Counted from the stretch's first letter, positions 1-12,408 are shown. The stretch: 20,008 bases of DNA from Pelargonium cotyledonis (GCA_036897625.1 JAYMTA010001445.1:1-20008), one strand, 5' to 3'. Numbers and translations are program-made. Notes: generated by a model from the sequence alone, not told the origin.

Positions 1-190
1 CTCCATCAATCTATAAATTGATTAATGGTATGAATTTGAGTTTGATTGATTAAGGGTTTGGGTTTGAGATCGTTGGGTTTCTTGTTCTTACGATGATTTC
101 AAGTTTGTTAGAATTAATATTTTTTTGTAATCATGGTAAAGATTGATGTAATTTTGTATAAAAAAATATTGCCAAAAAATAGTGTCTGAA

Positions 191-290
191 ACTTTGAAAT
201 TTTTTGTAAAATTTAGAATTTTTGAGCAAGATTATAAATTTTCAGGCGAAATTATGAATTTTTCGGGAAAATTATGAGTTTTTCGGTAAA
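191..290. repeat. Tandem array of five 20-bp units
   Basis: Five consecutive 20-bp blocks line up without gaps at 191, 211, 231, 251 and 271. The last two read ATTATGAATTTTTCGGGAAA and ATTATGAGTTTTTCGGTAAA and differ at two or three positions. Divergence increases towards the 5' end, where the first unit keeps only the A-rich/T-rich frame. This looks like an old minisatellite that grew or was homogenised from its 3' side. No function is evident. Confidence 0.75.
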
Positions 291-364
291 GATGATGAAC
301 ATGTTATTGATGATGAAGAAGGGTAAATAGTGAAGGGCAATTTCAAAATTTGAAAAAAATATTG

Positions 365-385
365 GTCATGTGCTAGGCACATGAC
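365..385. repeat. Perfect 9-bp inverted repeat, 3-bp spacer
   Basis: GTCATGTGC, then TAG, then GCACATGAC forms a perfect short hairpin. It sits inside the repeat-like stretch and may be an internal part of an unclassified element. No T-run follows closely enough to suggest a Pol III terminator. Confidence 0.7.
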
Positions 386-913
386 TGAAATTTTGGAATA
401 TTCCGTTAACTTTGACGGAAAAATTGAACGGAACGTCAAATGGCAATATTCGGGGATGCCAAAATTAACAAACTGATCATCAGGGATGGTACGTGTAATA
501 AACATATCTGAGAGAGATAGTATGTGTAATTTTCCCTTATAATTAGACTATCCCAATGATTCTATTTGAATTATGCCCTCCGTTTTTGATTTATTTACCA
601 ATTAACCTGATCCACTGTTGTTTACTATTGTTTCTAAATTTCAGATCAGATTTGTTTATTTATGTGCGGATTGACAATTCAAATTTGAATTTAGAAATAT
701 AACAAAACCGAATGTAATGTCCAGGTTCGAACAATTTTTTCCAGTATGATCTGATCCAACACAAAATTTTGTCAAATTAGATAAATTTTGGATGATCATC
801 GGATTCTATCTATTAGCTCTATTTGACGAGGACCTTGTATATTTAGAGGTGGTTTTCGTCGTGAGACGCACTTCTATATTTATTATGGTCTCTTGTCAGG
901 TGTGTGTACACAT

Positions 914-1331
914 TAGAGATGGCGGTTTGTGTTGTAGCACGACACAAAATTAGTGTTTTTTAGACGTTCATTTCGTGATCGTGTCATAATCGCGTTGGGC
1001 TACCTGACACATTTAGTAATTGTGTCGTGTTCGTGATGAGCCTCTAAAACGCGATTAACTAGTCAATGTTGTGACGCACGCGCACGCCTAAGGATAAAAT
1101 TGTAAATTAATTATAAGAACGTGCCAAACGTGTTGGATCAATGTTGTGTCAAATGTGTTGATTTTATCGTGTTAACCCAATCCATTTAGTTATCGTGTTA
1201 AACGTGACAGTATCTTACTCAAATATTCAACACGAATACTAAATGTTTCGTTTTCGTATTATGTCATGCGACAAACAGTCAACCGTCAACACGACACTAT
1301 CACAACGAAAACACACGAATTGTCAGCTCTA
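914..1331. mobile_element. Degraded non-autonomous hAT-like DNA transposon
   Basis: The left end TAGAGATGGCGGTTTGTGT and the reverse complement of the right end, TAGAGCTGACAATTCGTGT, match at 14 of 19 positions. Both resemble the TAGGG(A/C)TGGCAA termini common in short plant hAT-type elements. The 418-bp interior is non-coding and full of CGTGT/ACACG words in both orientations, as is typical of such elements. The 8-bp flanks (GTACACAT and ACATACCG) do not match well, so no target-site duplication can be claimed. The ends and noise suggest an old insertion. The family is inferred from the termini only. Confidence 0.55.
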
Positions 1332-2086
1332 ACATACCGTTGTAGACTCAATATATTGTCCAAAAGAGAGTACAATTTCATTACAAAATTTAATGATAAT
1401 AATAGAATTACCATAAATTTGATCTAAAAATACCCAAAATATAATTTAGACAATAATTTTTTTAAAAATTATTTTATTACAAAAACTCACAAGCTAGCAC
1501 CATGTTACTTTTGTCTTGTAGATAACAGAACCAAACAGCGGAATCAAGGAATCAACTTGTCGAGTGGATTTCAAATCACCGGGCAAGAATTCAGAATCCC
1601 ACTATTTTCTTACCAGACAAACACTATTACAGGCGGTTGAAGGAAAATTCAGTTTAGTTTTACCGAGAAAATATATGGGAAAGTGACGGAAACTAGAGAG
1701 AGAAAGCGTGAGAAAGTTTTTTCGCATACATTAACATCACACGCAAGCTTTTGCAAAACCTAACGGTCTCGCGTTGAACCCACCCGCTTGATTTGGTTTG
1801 GTTCGTTTTGTAATATATTTTTCTCTCTTAATCACAAACACGCAGCAGCATTCGATTCTCCTTTTTTCTTTTTCTTGGCATCCAAACACGAATATTCTCT
1901 CGATTTCGTATCGTGATTGCCCTAATTTATGCTCAGCATTCTCTGATCGTGTTTCGGGAGCGCTAAATTTGGTGTTTTTAGCTCGAATTTGGCAACCATT
2001 TGGAAATGAGGGAAAGGGACTGGACTTCGGGTTTGATTTGATTGCTGATTGATTAATTGATTTGGAGGTGGTGGTGGTGGTGGAAA
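1332..2086 (+). promoter_or_regulatory. Promoter and 5' leader region of the PX-domain gene
   Basis: This stretch lies upstream of the first ATG of the PX-domain gene and holds no gene of its own. From about 1700 it becomes pyrimidine- and GA-rich (GAGAGAGAAAGCGTG, TTTTTCTCTCTT), as plant 5' leaders often are. An AT-rich TGTAATATATTT word near 1810 is a possible but weak TATA element. A (GGT)n microsatellite at about 2066-2083 precedes the start. An upstream in-frame ATG at 2057 would read the repeat as a Trp-rich extension (WRWWWWW). The transcription start cannot be fixed from the sequence. Confidence 0.4.
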
Positions 2087-5000
2087 ATGAGCTCGCAGCG
2101 GAGGCAAGTGGTTGTTCGGGACCTGGTGGAGGAAGCCAAGAAGCGGATCGTGTTTCTTGTCATATGCGTCGTGGGGTTGTCTTATATCATGTCTTGTAAG
2201 TTTTTCGATTTCGGATTGATTGAATTTGGCAGTTGGTTTTGGTTATAATTGGTTTGATTGATATGTTTCTGTAATCAGAAGAAAATGTGTGCTAATTTGG
2301 TTTCAAATGTTCTTCTAGATTTGAATTCTACTTCTTGTTTTTAAAGTTCAGTTTTTTATGCATCATTTCAGTTCTTTAGCTCACTGTTTCAACTGTATTT
2401 AGTGATGCTTGCTAAATGATAACAGAAATCTAGTTCGGAATCAAAATACATATTGAATCTAAGTTGTGGATTGGATAGAATGTTTGTTTCTAATCACTTT
2501 TTCTATGATGTTTGTCACTGTATAGTTACCTTGTCTTAGCTATCTCATATGAATAGTCGGTAACGGCTGTATGAGTAAAAAGCTGGAACTTTGGTCGAAT
2601 AAATGCAGTTTGTTACGTGTCATCCTTCTAGTTTATCACTTTTAAACCTGGGTTGTGAAACCGGTGATTACTGATTTTCCATTTTAGATTAGCTTCATCT
2701 TCGGAGGTTGGAAATCTAATGCTCCCCTTACTACTTCTGAAGTTATAGTACATAATGACTGATGATCTGTTACACTATTTAAACAACTTTATTTTTATCC
2801 TCACTTGTACCTCATGTTACTGGTGTTGAAGCTTAGAGATTGATTTATCATGTTATGGACCTGGAGTTTTAAATGAACGACTTTCTCTAAACCAATGTGT
2901 TATGTATCCCATGAAAAACGTCGAATAAGGAGATATTGTTCCTGACATGTTTTCATTCGTTATATCTTGCTTTCTACTTTAATTTCTCCAGTGAAGGTTA
3001 GACAGTTTGATGGTAGAATCATAAGTTTCATATTACCACTTAGAGGAGGAAAAAAAGACTACAGATGTCAAGGTATCTGTGGCATAGTAAACTAAATGGA
3101 AGAGCTAATAAGGTTATGCTTGAAACTTGTCATATGTGGGCAAAGTATATTCACTTGCCAAATTTTGAGCTTGGGGCTTAGGAGCTGGTTAAGGAAACTA
3201 ATCAAGGCTGTAATATGTCTTGGTTCTCTTGACAGCCACTGTTTACACCTGCGGTTGCAATTTTCTCTGCACACTTTCATTTCAGGTGAATAGTGACATA
3301 AAATTCTATATCCTCAGTTTCCCTCTTTATATTGATGAGGGAAAAAAAATGAAGAGCCCCAAAACTAAGCTTAATAGTGTATCCTGAAGAAGGTGGATTT
3401 CTCTGAGGTGGACAAACAAATTGCGATTGGGTTATTTTGCACACAAGACAAAACTAGTGATGTTTTATTCTCAAGGGTTTTTTACTATTTAAGAAAGGTA
3501 TTTATATCTGTTATGGAGATTAAGTTGTGGCAACTTTTTTTACTATGAAAAGATGAAAGGAAAACGTTGATTAGTTGCTTTTATATAAAGAGTAAAACTC
3601 TTACAATTTTAATTTTGTTTAATATGGTTTAAGGTGTGGGAAAATTGTTTAAGTTGTTTTGAACATGGGGAGCGAAGGGAGATTAGTGATCCTATGAGGA
3701 AGGGTATAGAATTCAGTTTGGAGAAACTAAAGGGGGTAGGGGTAGACTTAAGTTAACATGGAAAGAAGTATCGAAGAAAGATATTATAGCACTTGGGCTA
3801 ACAAAGGAGGTAGCATTAGATAGGATAGAGTGGAGGAGGAGAATACGAGCAAAAGATCCCAAAGAGTTTTGTCAAAGGGTTCATGTAGCCGACCTTGACT
3901 TTGTCAATAAAATGGCTTGTTTGTTGTTTAATTTTGTTCTTATTGGAGTGAGTCGGTGGACATTGATTATACGTAAAATTTAAAGAATTAAATATAGATG
4001 CTGGCAGTAAAGCAACACAATACATTGTATGCTGAAGCCTTGATGTTTTGTGAGATTCTTCCTAGGATTAATGATAATTTGATTACTCTTTACCCAACTC
4101 ATGAGATAAAGAGACATTACATACAATGCTTGAGCTCTTAGCATATTGCTTACACTCATGCTCACATAGATGCTCTGTAAACATTGTGCTGTGATATTGT
4201 TCTTTGGATGTAACTCTCTTCATTTTCTTTTTGTTCTTATTTCAGTAATGAGCTCATCCGTATGGTTCAACCTGCCAGCTGCCGCATTCTTAATTATCAC
4301 CATTCGCTATTTGTCTCTAGATTTTGAAATGCGAACAAAAGCTGCAATCTATAACAAACCATCCCCATCAACTGAATTGTCTCAAAAGAAACTTCTTGAG
4401 CGTCCTAAAGTTCTTGAAAAGTCTGATTGGAGAAGGAAAGTGAATTCTCCTGCTGTTGAGGCTGCACTAGATCACTTTACCAAACATCTAGTTTCGGAGT
4501 GGGTAACAGATCTATGGTACTCTCGCTTAACATCTGATAAAGAAGGTCCAGAGGAACTAGTGCTGATCATAAATGGTGTCCTTGGAGAAATTTCAGGTCG
4601 TATGAGGAATATTAATCTTATAGATCTTCTCACAAGGTTTAAGTTCCTGCTGTTTTCCTTCATCTTCAGGTTGGTTTATTTCAAACCTTTTGTTGCTAGG
4701 GCACTAAATTCAGTTGAATGATCAGGGATCTTATTAATCTCTTTTGCACCCACTTGGAGCTTTTCCGTGCAACTCAAGCAAAGATGGAAAAGCAACAGTC
4801 AGGATCACTAACTATTGAATACCGAAATTCGGAATTTCGGCGCATCCTGGCTTCTGAAAACAAATTGCATCCTGCTTTATTTTCTGCTGAAGCGGAGCAC
4901 AAGGTTATTTCCTTTTCAGGGATCTACTTCACATTCTCAGTCAATTATTCTGTAGTTCCTAACTTCAAGGGTGAAGTTTTTTTTTCCTCACTTTCTCTGT

Positions 5001-8000
5001 CTTTCTTGTTGTTTTGACAATATTTTCTACTTCATGTATTTTCAGGTCTTGCAGCATCTGATGGATGGTCTTATTTCTTTCACGTTCAAGCCTGAAGATC
5101 TTCAATGTTCTTTTTTCCGCTTTGTTGCAAGGGAGCTTCTTGCTTGTGCAGTAATTCGTCCAGTTTTAAACTTAGCCAATCCAAGGTATTTAACTTCTGT
5201 GTTCTTTCATATTTTCCTGTCATTTGCTGCTGTTCTCAGTTTTTTCAACCTTTTGACAGGTTTATTAATGAGAGGATCGAGGCCTTAGTTATTTCTAGGA
5301 CCAAGGCTGATAAAGAAGTTATCATGGCACAAGAGGCATCTCTTTCAAAGCCTAATGGATCTTCAAGAATATCATCTGATCATTTTTCGAAGTTTATGGA
5401 TCCTTCTGTCACTGGTGTTGAACTTGTGCAGTTAAAAACTGATCAATCTAAATCTGCCACGGATAAACCTATTTCAGATAATGTGAATGGGCCACACACA
5501 TCAAAAGATCCCTTACTTTCAGTTGACACTCGATCCTCCCTTTCGTGGACCTCATTGCCCATGAACTCACGAGCTAGTGATGGAAAAGGTGTCCAACGAC
5601 ACCTATCAGGAGGGGAATGGGGGGACATGTTAGATCTGATTTCTCTCAGAAAAACTCAAGTTCTTGCTCCAGAAAATTTTGAAAACATTTGGGCAAAAGG
5701 GAAAAACTACAAAACGAAGGAAGACAAGCTAATAGAGCAAGTTCCTCAGAGTTCTTCTGTACGAAAGGCAGTTTTGCCTGGTCAAATAAATTCGACATTA
5801 AATCCCAAGGAAAGGGACAGTTTATCCAAGCCTAACCCTCCAATGAGTACTTCTATTCACTCTATTGAAAGTTCATTCACCCAGAAAGGTAAACACATAT
5901 CAAATTTCTCTTCACCTATTTCATATCCAGGAGATGATGAACAGAACCCCATTGATTCAGAGGAAGTGAGCAGTAGTTCTTATACTTCTGAGGATGAAGA
6001 AAATGGTGATGTAACTGGTATTGGTTCTCCTGGAACTAAAGTTTGGGATGGGAAAAGTAATAGAAACCAGGCAGCTGCTCACATTCACCATCCACTTGAA
6101 AATTTTGAAGGCCATCGCAGAAAGAAAACTGGTAAACGGCATGTTAACTATCGGAGATTAACTGGAACCCAGTCTGATAAGAAGAAGTCTAAGTTAAGCA
6201 ATCAAAAGTTACCCATTTGGCAAGAAATTGAGAGAACAAGCTTCTTGTCTGGAGATGGACTGGATATACTTAATTCTCCAACTGAACATGCAAAAGCTCA
6301 GGAATCTAGTGATGATTCTGAAACTGATAAATTTGGTAGAGTTAATAGTGGTGCAGCAGCATCTTCATCAGCAACCTCTTCCTCCATACCAGTAACTCAT
6401 AATCTGACTGTTAATCCTGTGCAACGTTCATTTCTGGTGGATTCATTTTATAAGTTGAAATGTGAGGTAGTTACAATACCTCTCTTCATTTCAGCAAGCA
6501 AAGTTTCATTAACTGATCTATGTAAATGATGTAATCAAACATACTGTTGTAGGTACTGGGGGCAAATATTGTGAAGAGCGACTCTAGAACATTTGCTGTG
6601 TATTCAATATCTGTAACAGACGTAAATAATAATAGTTGGTCGATCAAAAGAAGGTGCCGAGGTTTTGCTGTGAACTTTCTGGTTTTATGTATTCTAGTAC
6701 TCATTCTTCCAGGCATTAGTTTATTGTGAATTTTGCAGATATGATAACAATGCTGCACCTTTAACTTAACTGAGTGCTATTGCATGTTACCTGTAGGTTT
6801 CGGCATTTTGAGGAGCTACATCGGCGTCTGAAAGAATTCCCTGAGTATAATCTTCATTTGCCGCCAAAACATTTTCTGTCAACAGGTTTAGACGTACCTA
6901 TTATTCGAGAACGGTGTGAATTGCTTGATAAATATTTAAAGGTCAGACATTTGATCCCTCTTTATTTCTTTCTTGGCTGAAATAGTTTGCCTGTTGGAAT
7001 TGGAAATAGAAGGGAACTTTGACTGACTGCAATAGTAGTTAATGTTCTTTTCTACTCATTCAGTTTTAGAATTATGGTCTTGTTTGACTTTTGAAAAACA
7101 TTTAGGATTATTAAGTTAATGATAGATTTGTCATTTAGATTTGTCATTTGATTTTTCAGTTGAAAAACATTGTATAATTGGTTATCAAATGAAAGTGTGC
7201 AGTAATTGTTGAAATGCATTTTCAGTACAGTGGAATGGAGGAAGTAGTAAACTTTTTTATACACCTTGTATACTTAAGCTGTTATAGGGTGGAATTATAA
7301 TCTGTGTGAATGAGTTTTCTGTCTTGTTGCTGACTTTGTTAACCTTATAACACTGCTTGATTTTTAACTGCTACTGTTCCTTTTGCCTATTCAATTGTCA
7401 GGTTCCATATGTTAGTGTCATGTGGAAATATATTTGCTTTCATTTAACTGATTTGGCATTTCCAATTTATTATTTAACCCACTGGTATGGGATACAAATT
7501 CATGTCTTTTCTCTTTCTGGTCGATCCTGATTTCTTATGTGGCCAAATTCTTCAATAACTGTTGCATGTGTTCTGCAGAAGCTTCTCCAGCTTCCCACTG
7601 TTTCAGGATCAATCGATGTTTGGGACTTTCTTTGTGTTGATTCTCAGGTTTGATACTGTACTTTTTATTTGTTATTGTGGTTGTGAGTCTTGGTGGGGAG
7701 CTTGGACATCTCTTTTCTTGTAAGGAGAATACTAATTGTTATATGTTTTGCAATGCAGACATACTGTTTCTCCGATTCTTTCTCCATCCTTGAGACATTG
7801 TCAGGTGAATCTTGTTTGAAGCAGATTGTTGACTTTATGTATTACCTTTTTTCATATCTTGACTGACTCCTGATTTTCTATATTGTTTGGGCAATATCAA
7901 GTTGACCTAGATGAAAAGCCATCTGAAGTGAGTAAGAAGGTTACAAATTTCACGGGACCTGTTGTCAATCCCCTAACCCCTAAGAGGGGGGAGCATATAG

Positions 8001-10120
8001 GCACTGATAGCAAGGGATCGGCATTGCAGATGAAGCATAATGTTGCCCCTGATGGATTAAGATTAGATGGAAAAGACATATATCATTCTTCAGTAAATAA
8101 GCCTAGTAAAGAAGATGCAAAGTCATTGGACGATTCAACCAGTAATCCCAATGCTAGGGTACAGAAGAATGCATCATCTCTCAGACGTAGGGGGAAAACT
8201 GTTAAAGAAGGAGAGCACGATGCTTTAGAAGAGACTTCTGAGTTGCTTCTCGATGCCACTACTGATCCAACCCTTCCCAAGGAGGTAATCATTGACTTGA
8301 CATCATTTATTGTGTTTTTCTTTTTCTTCTTGAGTGTATAGTAGCATTCGAAGACGGTACAGAACTGAAACTTGTGTGAAGTAATACTTTCTATATTTAT
8401 CTTTATTATTTCCATAGGTATCTTGCTAATTCTGGATGTTGTCATGTTGCTTCATGGTTCTAAGTAGATCTGACACTCTTTTCTTTGTTGCAGTGGGTGC
8501 CACCAAATTTGAGTATCCCCATATTGGATCTCGTAGATGTTATTTTCCAGCTTCATGATGGTGGATGGATCAGGTACTGGATGTATATTTTAGCACAACA
8601 ATGTTAAAATCTTGTACCGCGCATTTTTACTTCAAAAAAGAAAAAAAAAATCACATTCTGATCAATCACTCATCCTAGCTACGACAGAAGCTAACCTTCT
8701 GTGCACTACAGGCGGAAGGCATTTTGGGTGGCCAAACAGATCCTACACCTAGGAATGGGTGATGCTGTTGATGATTGGTTGATAGAGAAAATCCAGCTTT
8801 TGCGTAAAGGATCAGTTGTTGCTTCGGGGATCAAGCGAGTTGAGCAGGTAATATTCAATGACATTCTTATGTTTATTTATTAATAATTGAAAAAAACAAA
8901 CTTTTTTTCTTTCTACCAAGTCAAAATAACCTATGCTTTTTGCCAACCATAATAACCACACATCTAGGTTTTAAATGCTTACTTGGTTTTAGGAGCTGAT
9001 TGAGATAGATTAATGTATTATTACTGATATGAGCTATCTTCCAACTAGATACTTTGGCCTGATGGAATCTTCATAACCAAACACCCAAAGCGACAACGGC
9101 CACCTCCTCCTCCTACTAATCCATCTCAGGGTTCCCCTCGGATACATCAACCAGAGATGGCTTCACCTAGAGCAGTAGATGAGCATCAACAACAGGAAGC
9201 TGATCGTCGTGCAAAGTTTGTATACGATCTGATAATTGGTATTATTTTTTATTCAACATCTTGTTATCATTGACATTGGTATAGGCCTTCAGTATTTTTG
9301 TTTTCTTCTCGTGGTGCTTTGTATTGCCAATGATCTCTGTTCTCCCATTGCAGACAATGCACCAGCTGGTATTGTAGGCCTTGTTGGTCGGAAGGAGTAT
9401 GAACAATGTGCTAAGGATCTCTATTTCTTTCTTCAGGTAATAATTTATATTGAGAATGAAAAAAAAAATGGAAAATAACTTTTCAGTAACCTGTTCATCT
9501 TTTACAGATTGTACCTGTATCTTTATTTGGAATCATAGTGCTATCAGTATGCTGTGAAGTGTGAAGTGTGAAGTGTCACTTCCATACGATCTTCTGTTAT
9601 CTCTAATCTCTATCCTAGGAATTATATTTGAGCCAGTACTGTTTTCATCCTGGAAACCAATTAAGTGATTAATTAAATTTGTAATGCAAGGTTAATGAAT
9701 AATGGATATAGGAGACGGTTTTCTGTACAACTGACATTTAATAGTTTCTTGGTTTTGTTCTGCCTTATTTTGTGAAAACATTAGGCGAATGAAACACAAT
9801 CATCTCTAAATAACACTATCTCCATACCCAACCTTGTTACTTCGGTCATGTTGATCATTTGGCATTCTTGCTTCCTTTCTGAACCATTAGGAAAGCTTGA
9901 TAGAGAAGCATTTTAACTCTTTAAGTGTAGATGATTTGTAGTAGGGATAGATACTTCTATAATGGATTTTGATTTGCTCTTTTTGCAGTCATCTGTATGT
10001 TTAAAGCAATTGGCTTATGACCTTCTGGAGCTACTGCTTTTGTCTGCATTTCCTGAGATGGATCATGTGTTCAAGCAGTTACATGAAGAGAAGCACAGAT
10101 TTGGTGAATTTAAGGACTAG
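2087..10120 (+). CDS. PXA-PX-nexin C membrane protein (SNX13/Mdm1-like sorting nexin)
   Basis: Fifteen GT-AG exons: 2087-2195, 4246-4636, 4726-4903, 5046-5185, 5260-6466, 6553-6653, 6797-6941, 7579-7647, 7759-7804, 7902-8284, 8494-8573, 8712-8847, 9049-9238, 9354-9436, 9989-10120. They join to 1129 codons plus stop, with phases closing throughout. Two hydrophobic segments (about 20-36 and 45-59) form a membrane hairpin. A PXA domain follows (about 103-285). Residues 290-670 are a long Ser/Lys/acidic, probably disordered linker. The PX domain (about 676-770) has R708-R709-F710 and a P731-P732-K733 loop, features of phosphoinositide binding. A nexin C domain (about 924-1110) contains LDLVDVIFQL and a GWIRRKAFW segment. 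Family knowledge: this matches plant proteins such as Arabidopsis AT1G15240; yeast Mdm1 and animal SNX13/14 tether the ER to other membranes. Inferred role: an endomembrane tether or trafficking factor. The 2087 ATG is preferred to 2057 because the MSSQRRQ start reads like its relatives. Confidence 0.93.
2196..4245 (+). other. Intron 1 of the PX-domain gene (2.05 kb)
   Basis: The donor GTAAGT at 2196 follows codon ATG TCT T. The acceptor TTATTTCAG ends at 4245, and the joined codon TTA continues the hydrophobic segment (IMSLMSSSVW). This is by far the longest intron of the gene. It holds a decayed LINE tail and otherwise unremarkable T-rich sequence; short open frames inside it have no supporting features. 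Long first introns in plants often carry expression-enhancing sequence, but nothing specific is visible here. Confidence 0.85.
3661..3902 (+). mobile_element. Decayed LINE fragment (C-terminal tail after reverse transcriptase)
   Basis: Two adjacent plus frames read like the end of plant LINE polyproteins. The first gives EHGERR...SDPMRKG, like the usual RWFGHVQRR..APVR segment. The second gives LTWKEVSKKDIIALGLTKE, then VALDRIEWRRRIRAKD, then RVHVADLDF, like the usual LTWxEVxxKDM..L.LT..MALDR..WR.RIHVADP. A stop and a frame change near 3754 separate the two parts, and no reverse-transcriptase core or poly(A) tail remains, so this is a dead 5'-truncated fragment lying in sense orientation in intron 1. 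Whether it is L1- or RTE-type is not resolved. Confidence 0.7.
9554..9574 (+). repeat. Three tandem GTGAAGT heptamers in intron 14
   Basis: GTGAAGT occurs three times in succession inside the 552-bp intron 14 (9437-9988) of the PX-domain gene. It is a short simple repeat and probably neutral. The rest of the intron holds nothing recognisable. Confidence 0.8.
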
Positions 10121-11511
10121 GAGATGAAATCAGAAACTAATTTTGAAGAATTGAGAGTGAAAATTCTTGCCTGTTTTTTTTCTGTTTACAAGTAGCAGGA
10201 ACTTGTTTCCCATGTTTGTTCCCCTTTTCACATTTTTTTTATAGAGAATGGAAAATATTGGAAATGATGGGATCAGGTTCCAAAATCTGTAATTAACTTT
10301 ATGTAAATTAGAAGATCAATGCAAATATACATCCACAAGTTTAGCCAATGCCATTTTAAGTGTATATTTCATTTGTCATTTCAAGGTACTTGGAAAATGG
10401 ATGTTCTCATAATCTTAGTTTTGCAAAGTCACAAGTCACAAAACACTTTTCTAGACAGATTGCAATATGTGAGCACAAAGATGTGAAGATAATGCATGCT
10501 ACTAGTAATCAACATAAATAATTCCACAACCACAAACACAAGTCTATGAACCATAAAATTGATATCAAAACTACAATTGAAAATAAATTGTGGGTGTCAG
10601 GTAAGCAATTTATCTGAGATAACCATAATAATTTCAAAGGACAATAGCCTTTTCACAAGCTGAATTACATGACGAATAAAAGTGTAAAAAACATCATTCA
10701 ACTTGGTACATAGCCATGAGCAACTAGAACAATCCAAGGTCTTAAAAAACCTTGTTAAATTTCTATAAACATTATTAAACTGAAATAAAACAGACTATTT
10801 TGGCTGACCAAGATCCCATACCAATAGCAATTGCTTAAACTAATGTAGGTGCAGTTAAATTATTAAGGAGAAATCTTTTATCACCTTCAAGTAACAAGTA
10901 CTCTTTGGTATGAAACATGTCTACACCTTTTACAAAGATTTGTCTCACAGTTCTTAACACTGGTTTGACAACAATAAAAGCAAAATCTTCAAAGCTCATA
11001 GATTGTTACTTGGCTAAAGTCAATACAAAGTAACAATATCTCATCCAGCTGAAGCTATACAAAAGAACCCAAGGATCAACGCCCAATCAAAATCCCACTA
11101 AAGAATTCAATACTACATATAACTAGCTAACCAATTAAGCATTGCAATCTAAACAAAGGTACATGTAGCAAAACATTCATTATATATAGTAGTGATATCT
11201 TAAACTCGGGTACAAGTGAACTGAGACACAATTTTCAAAACATCTGACATCGTAGAAACAAACAATAGAGCGATAAAAGTGGTGACTTTAGAGAAAAACA
11301 CAATAATAACTTCAACTGCAAAATTATACTATAAAGAAGCATCAGATAACAAAATTCTCATCCTTGTCTGAAACTTAAATGGAATACACTTTAAAGGCAC
11401 GATGCATGAAAAGATAAGAACACTGTCAAAACAATGTTTTGTCCCAATACAAAAAAAACATTCTAAATCTATGTGGTGGTACCGAAAATGCCCAGTTGAT
11501 CACTCAACTCT
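10121..11511. other. Convergent intergenic region, two 3' UTRs, no gene seen
   Basis: This 1.4-kb AT-rich stretch lies between the stop of the PX-domain gene (+) and the stop of eL37 (-). The proximal ends must hold both 3' UTRs. A T-rich tract and TGTAAATTAG near 10230-10310 fit the end of the plus-strand transcript, and no clean AATAAA was found for either gene. No open frame of useful length, tRNA, snoRNA box pair or terminal inverted repeat was seen on either strand. Confidence 0.5.
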
Positions 11512-12298
<787 letters not shown>

Positions 12299-12315
12299 TT
12301 TAGCTGCTACAGAAA

Positions 12316-12323
12316 AAACCCTA
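12316..12323 (+). promoter_or_regulatory. Telo-box in the RPL37 5' leader
   Basis: AAACCCTA (plus strand; TAGGGTTT in the RPL37 sense) sits about 20 bp upstream of the RPL37 ATG. Telo-boxes of this form are established elements of plant ribosomal protein and translation-factor genes. Confidence 0.65.
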
Positions 12324-12376
12324 GCTCTGGAGAGTGTATTGGCTGAGGAAGAAGATGGCTCGGCGCGATGGAGATG

Positions 12377-12383
12377 ATTTATA
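12377..12383 (-). promoter_or_regulatory. TATA box of RPL37
   Basis: The minus strand reads CTATAAATC, with TATAAAT about 80 bp upstream of the ATG. That would place the transcription start near 12345-12355 and give a leader of roughly 50 nt. The helicase side shows no such box. Confidence 0.6.
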
Positions 12384-12395
12384 GTATATGAGGGT

Positions 12396-12408
12396 TTTAG
12401 GGTTAGGG
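12396..12408 (+). promoter_or_regulatory. Telomere-like repeat upstream of RPL37 TATA box
   Basis: TTTAGGGTTAGGG, just upstream of the TATA box in the RPL37 direction, contains overlapping telo-box matches (AACCCTAA on the minus strand). Together with the leader copy it gives RPL37 the usual doubled telo-box layout. Confidence 0.6.

Larger units (their letters stand above)
1..913. other. Intergenic AT-rich DNA, repeat-like in part
   Basis: No convincing gene is seen. The only long open frame is a 77-codon minus-strand frame with no recognisable domain and no conserved neighbours. From about 300 to 540 the sequence has the style of a dispersed plant repeat: mixed CCGTTAAC and GACGGA words in both orientations and a perfect 9-bp inverted repeat. 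I cannot assign it to a family. The first 130 bases are simple AT/GTTT-rich sequence. Confidence 0.5.

Noticed and set aside
272-505. 77-codon minus frame in the 5' intergenic DNA
   Set aside because: No domain, Ser/Ile-rich composition, lies in repeat-like sequence; no promoter or partner exons.
906-1339. 8-bp target-site duplication around the hAT-like element
   Set aside because: Flanks GTACACAT and ACATACCG share only a shifted ACAT; not enough to claim a duplication.
10121-11511. snoRNA or lncRNA gene between the convergent genes
   Set aside because: No C/D or H/ACA box pair at usual spacing and no clear promoter; AT-rich 3' UTR-like sequence is the simpler reading.
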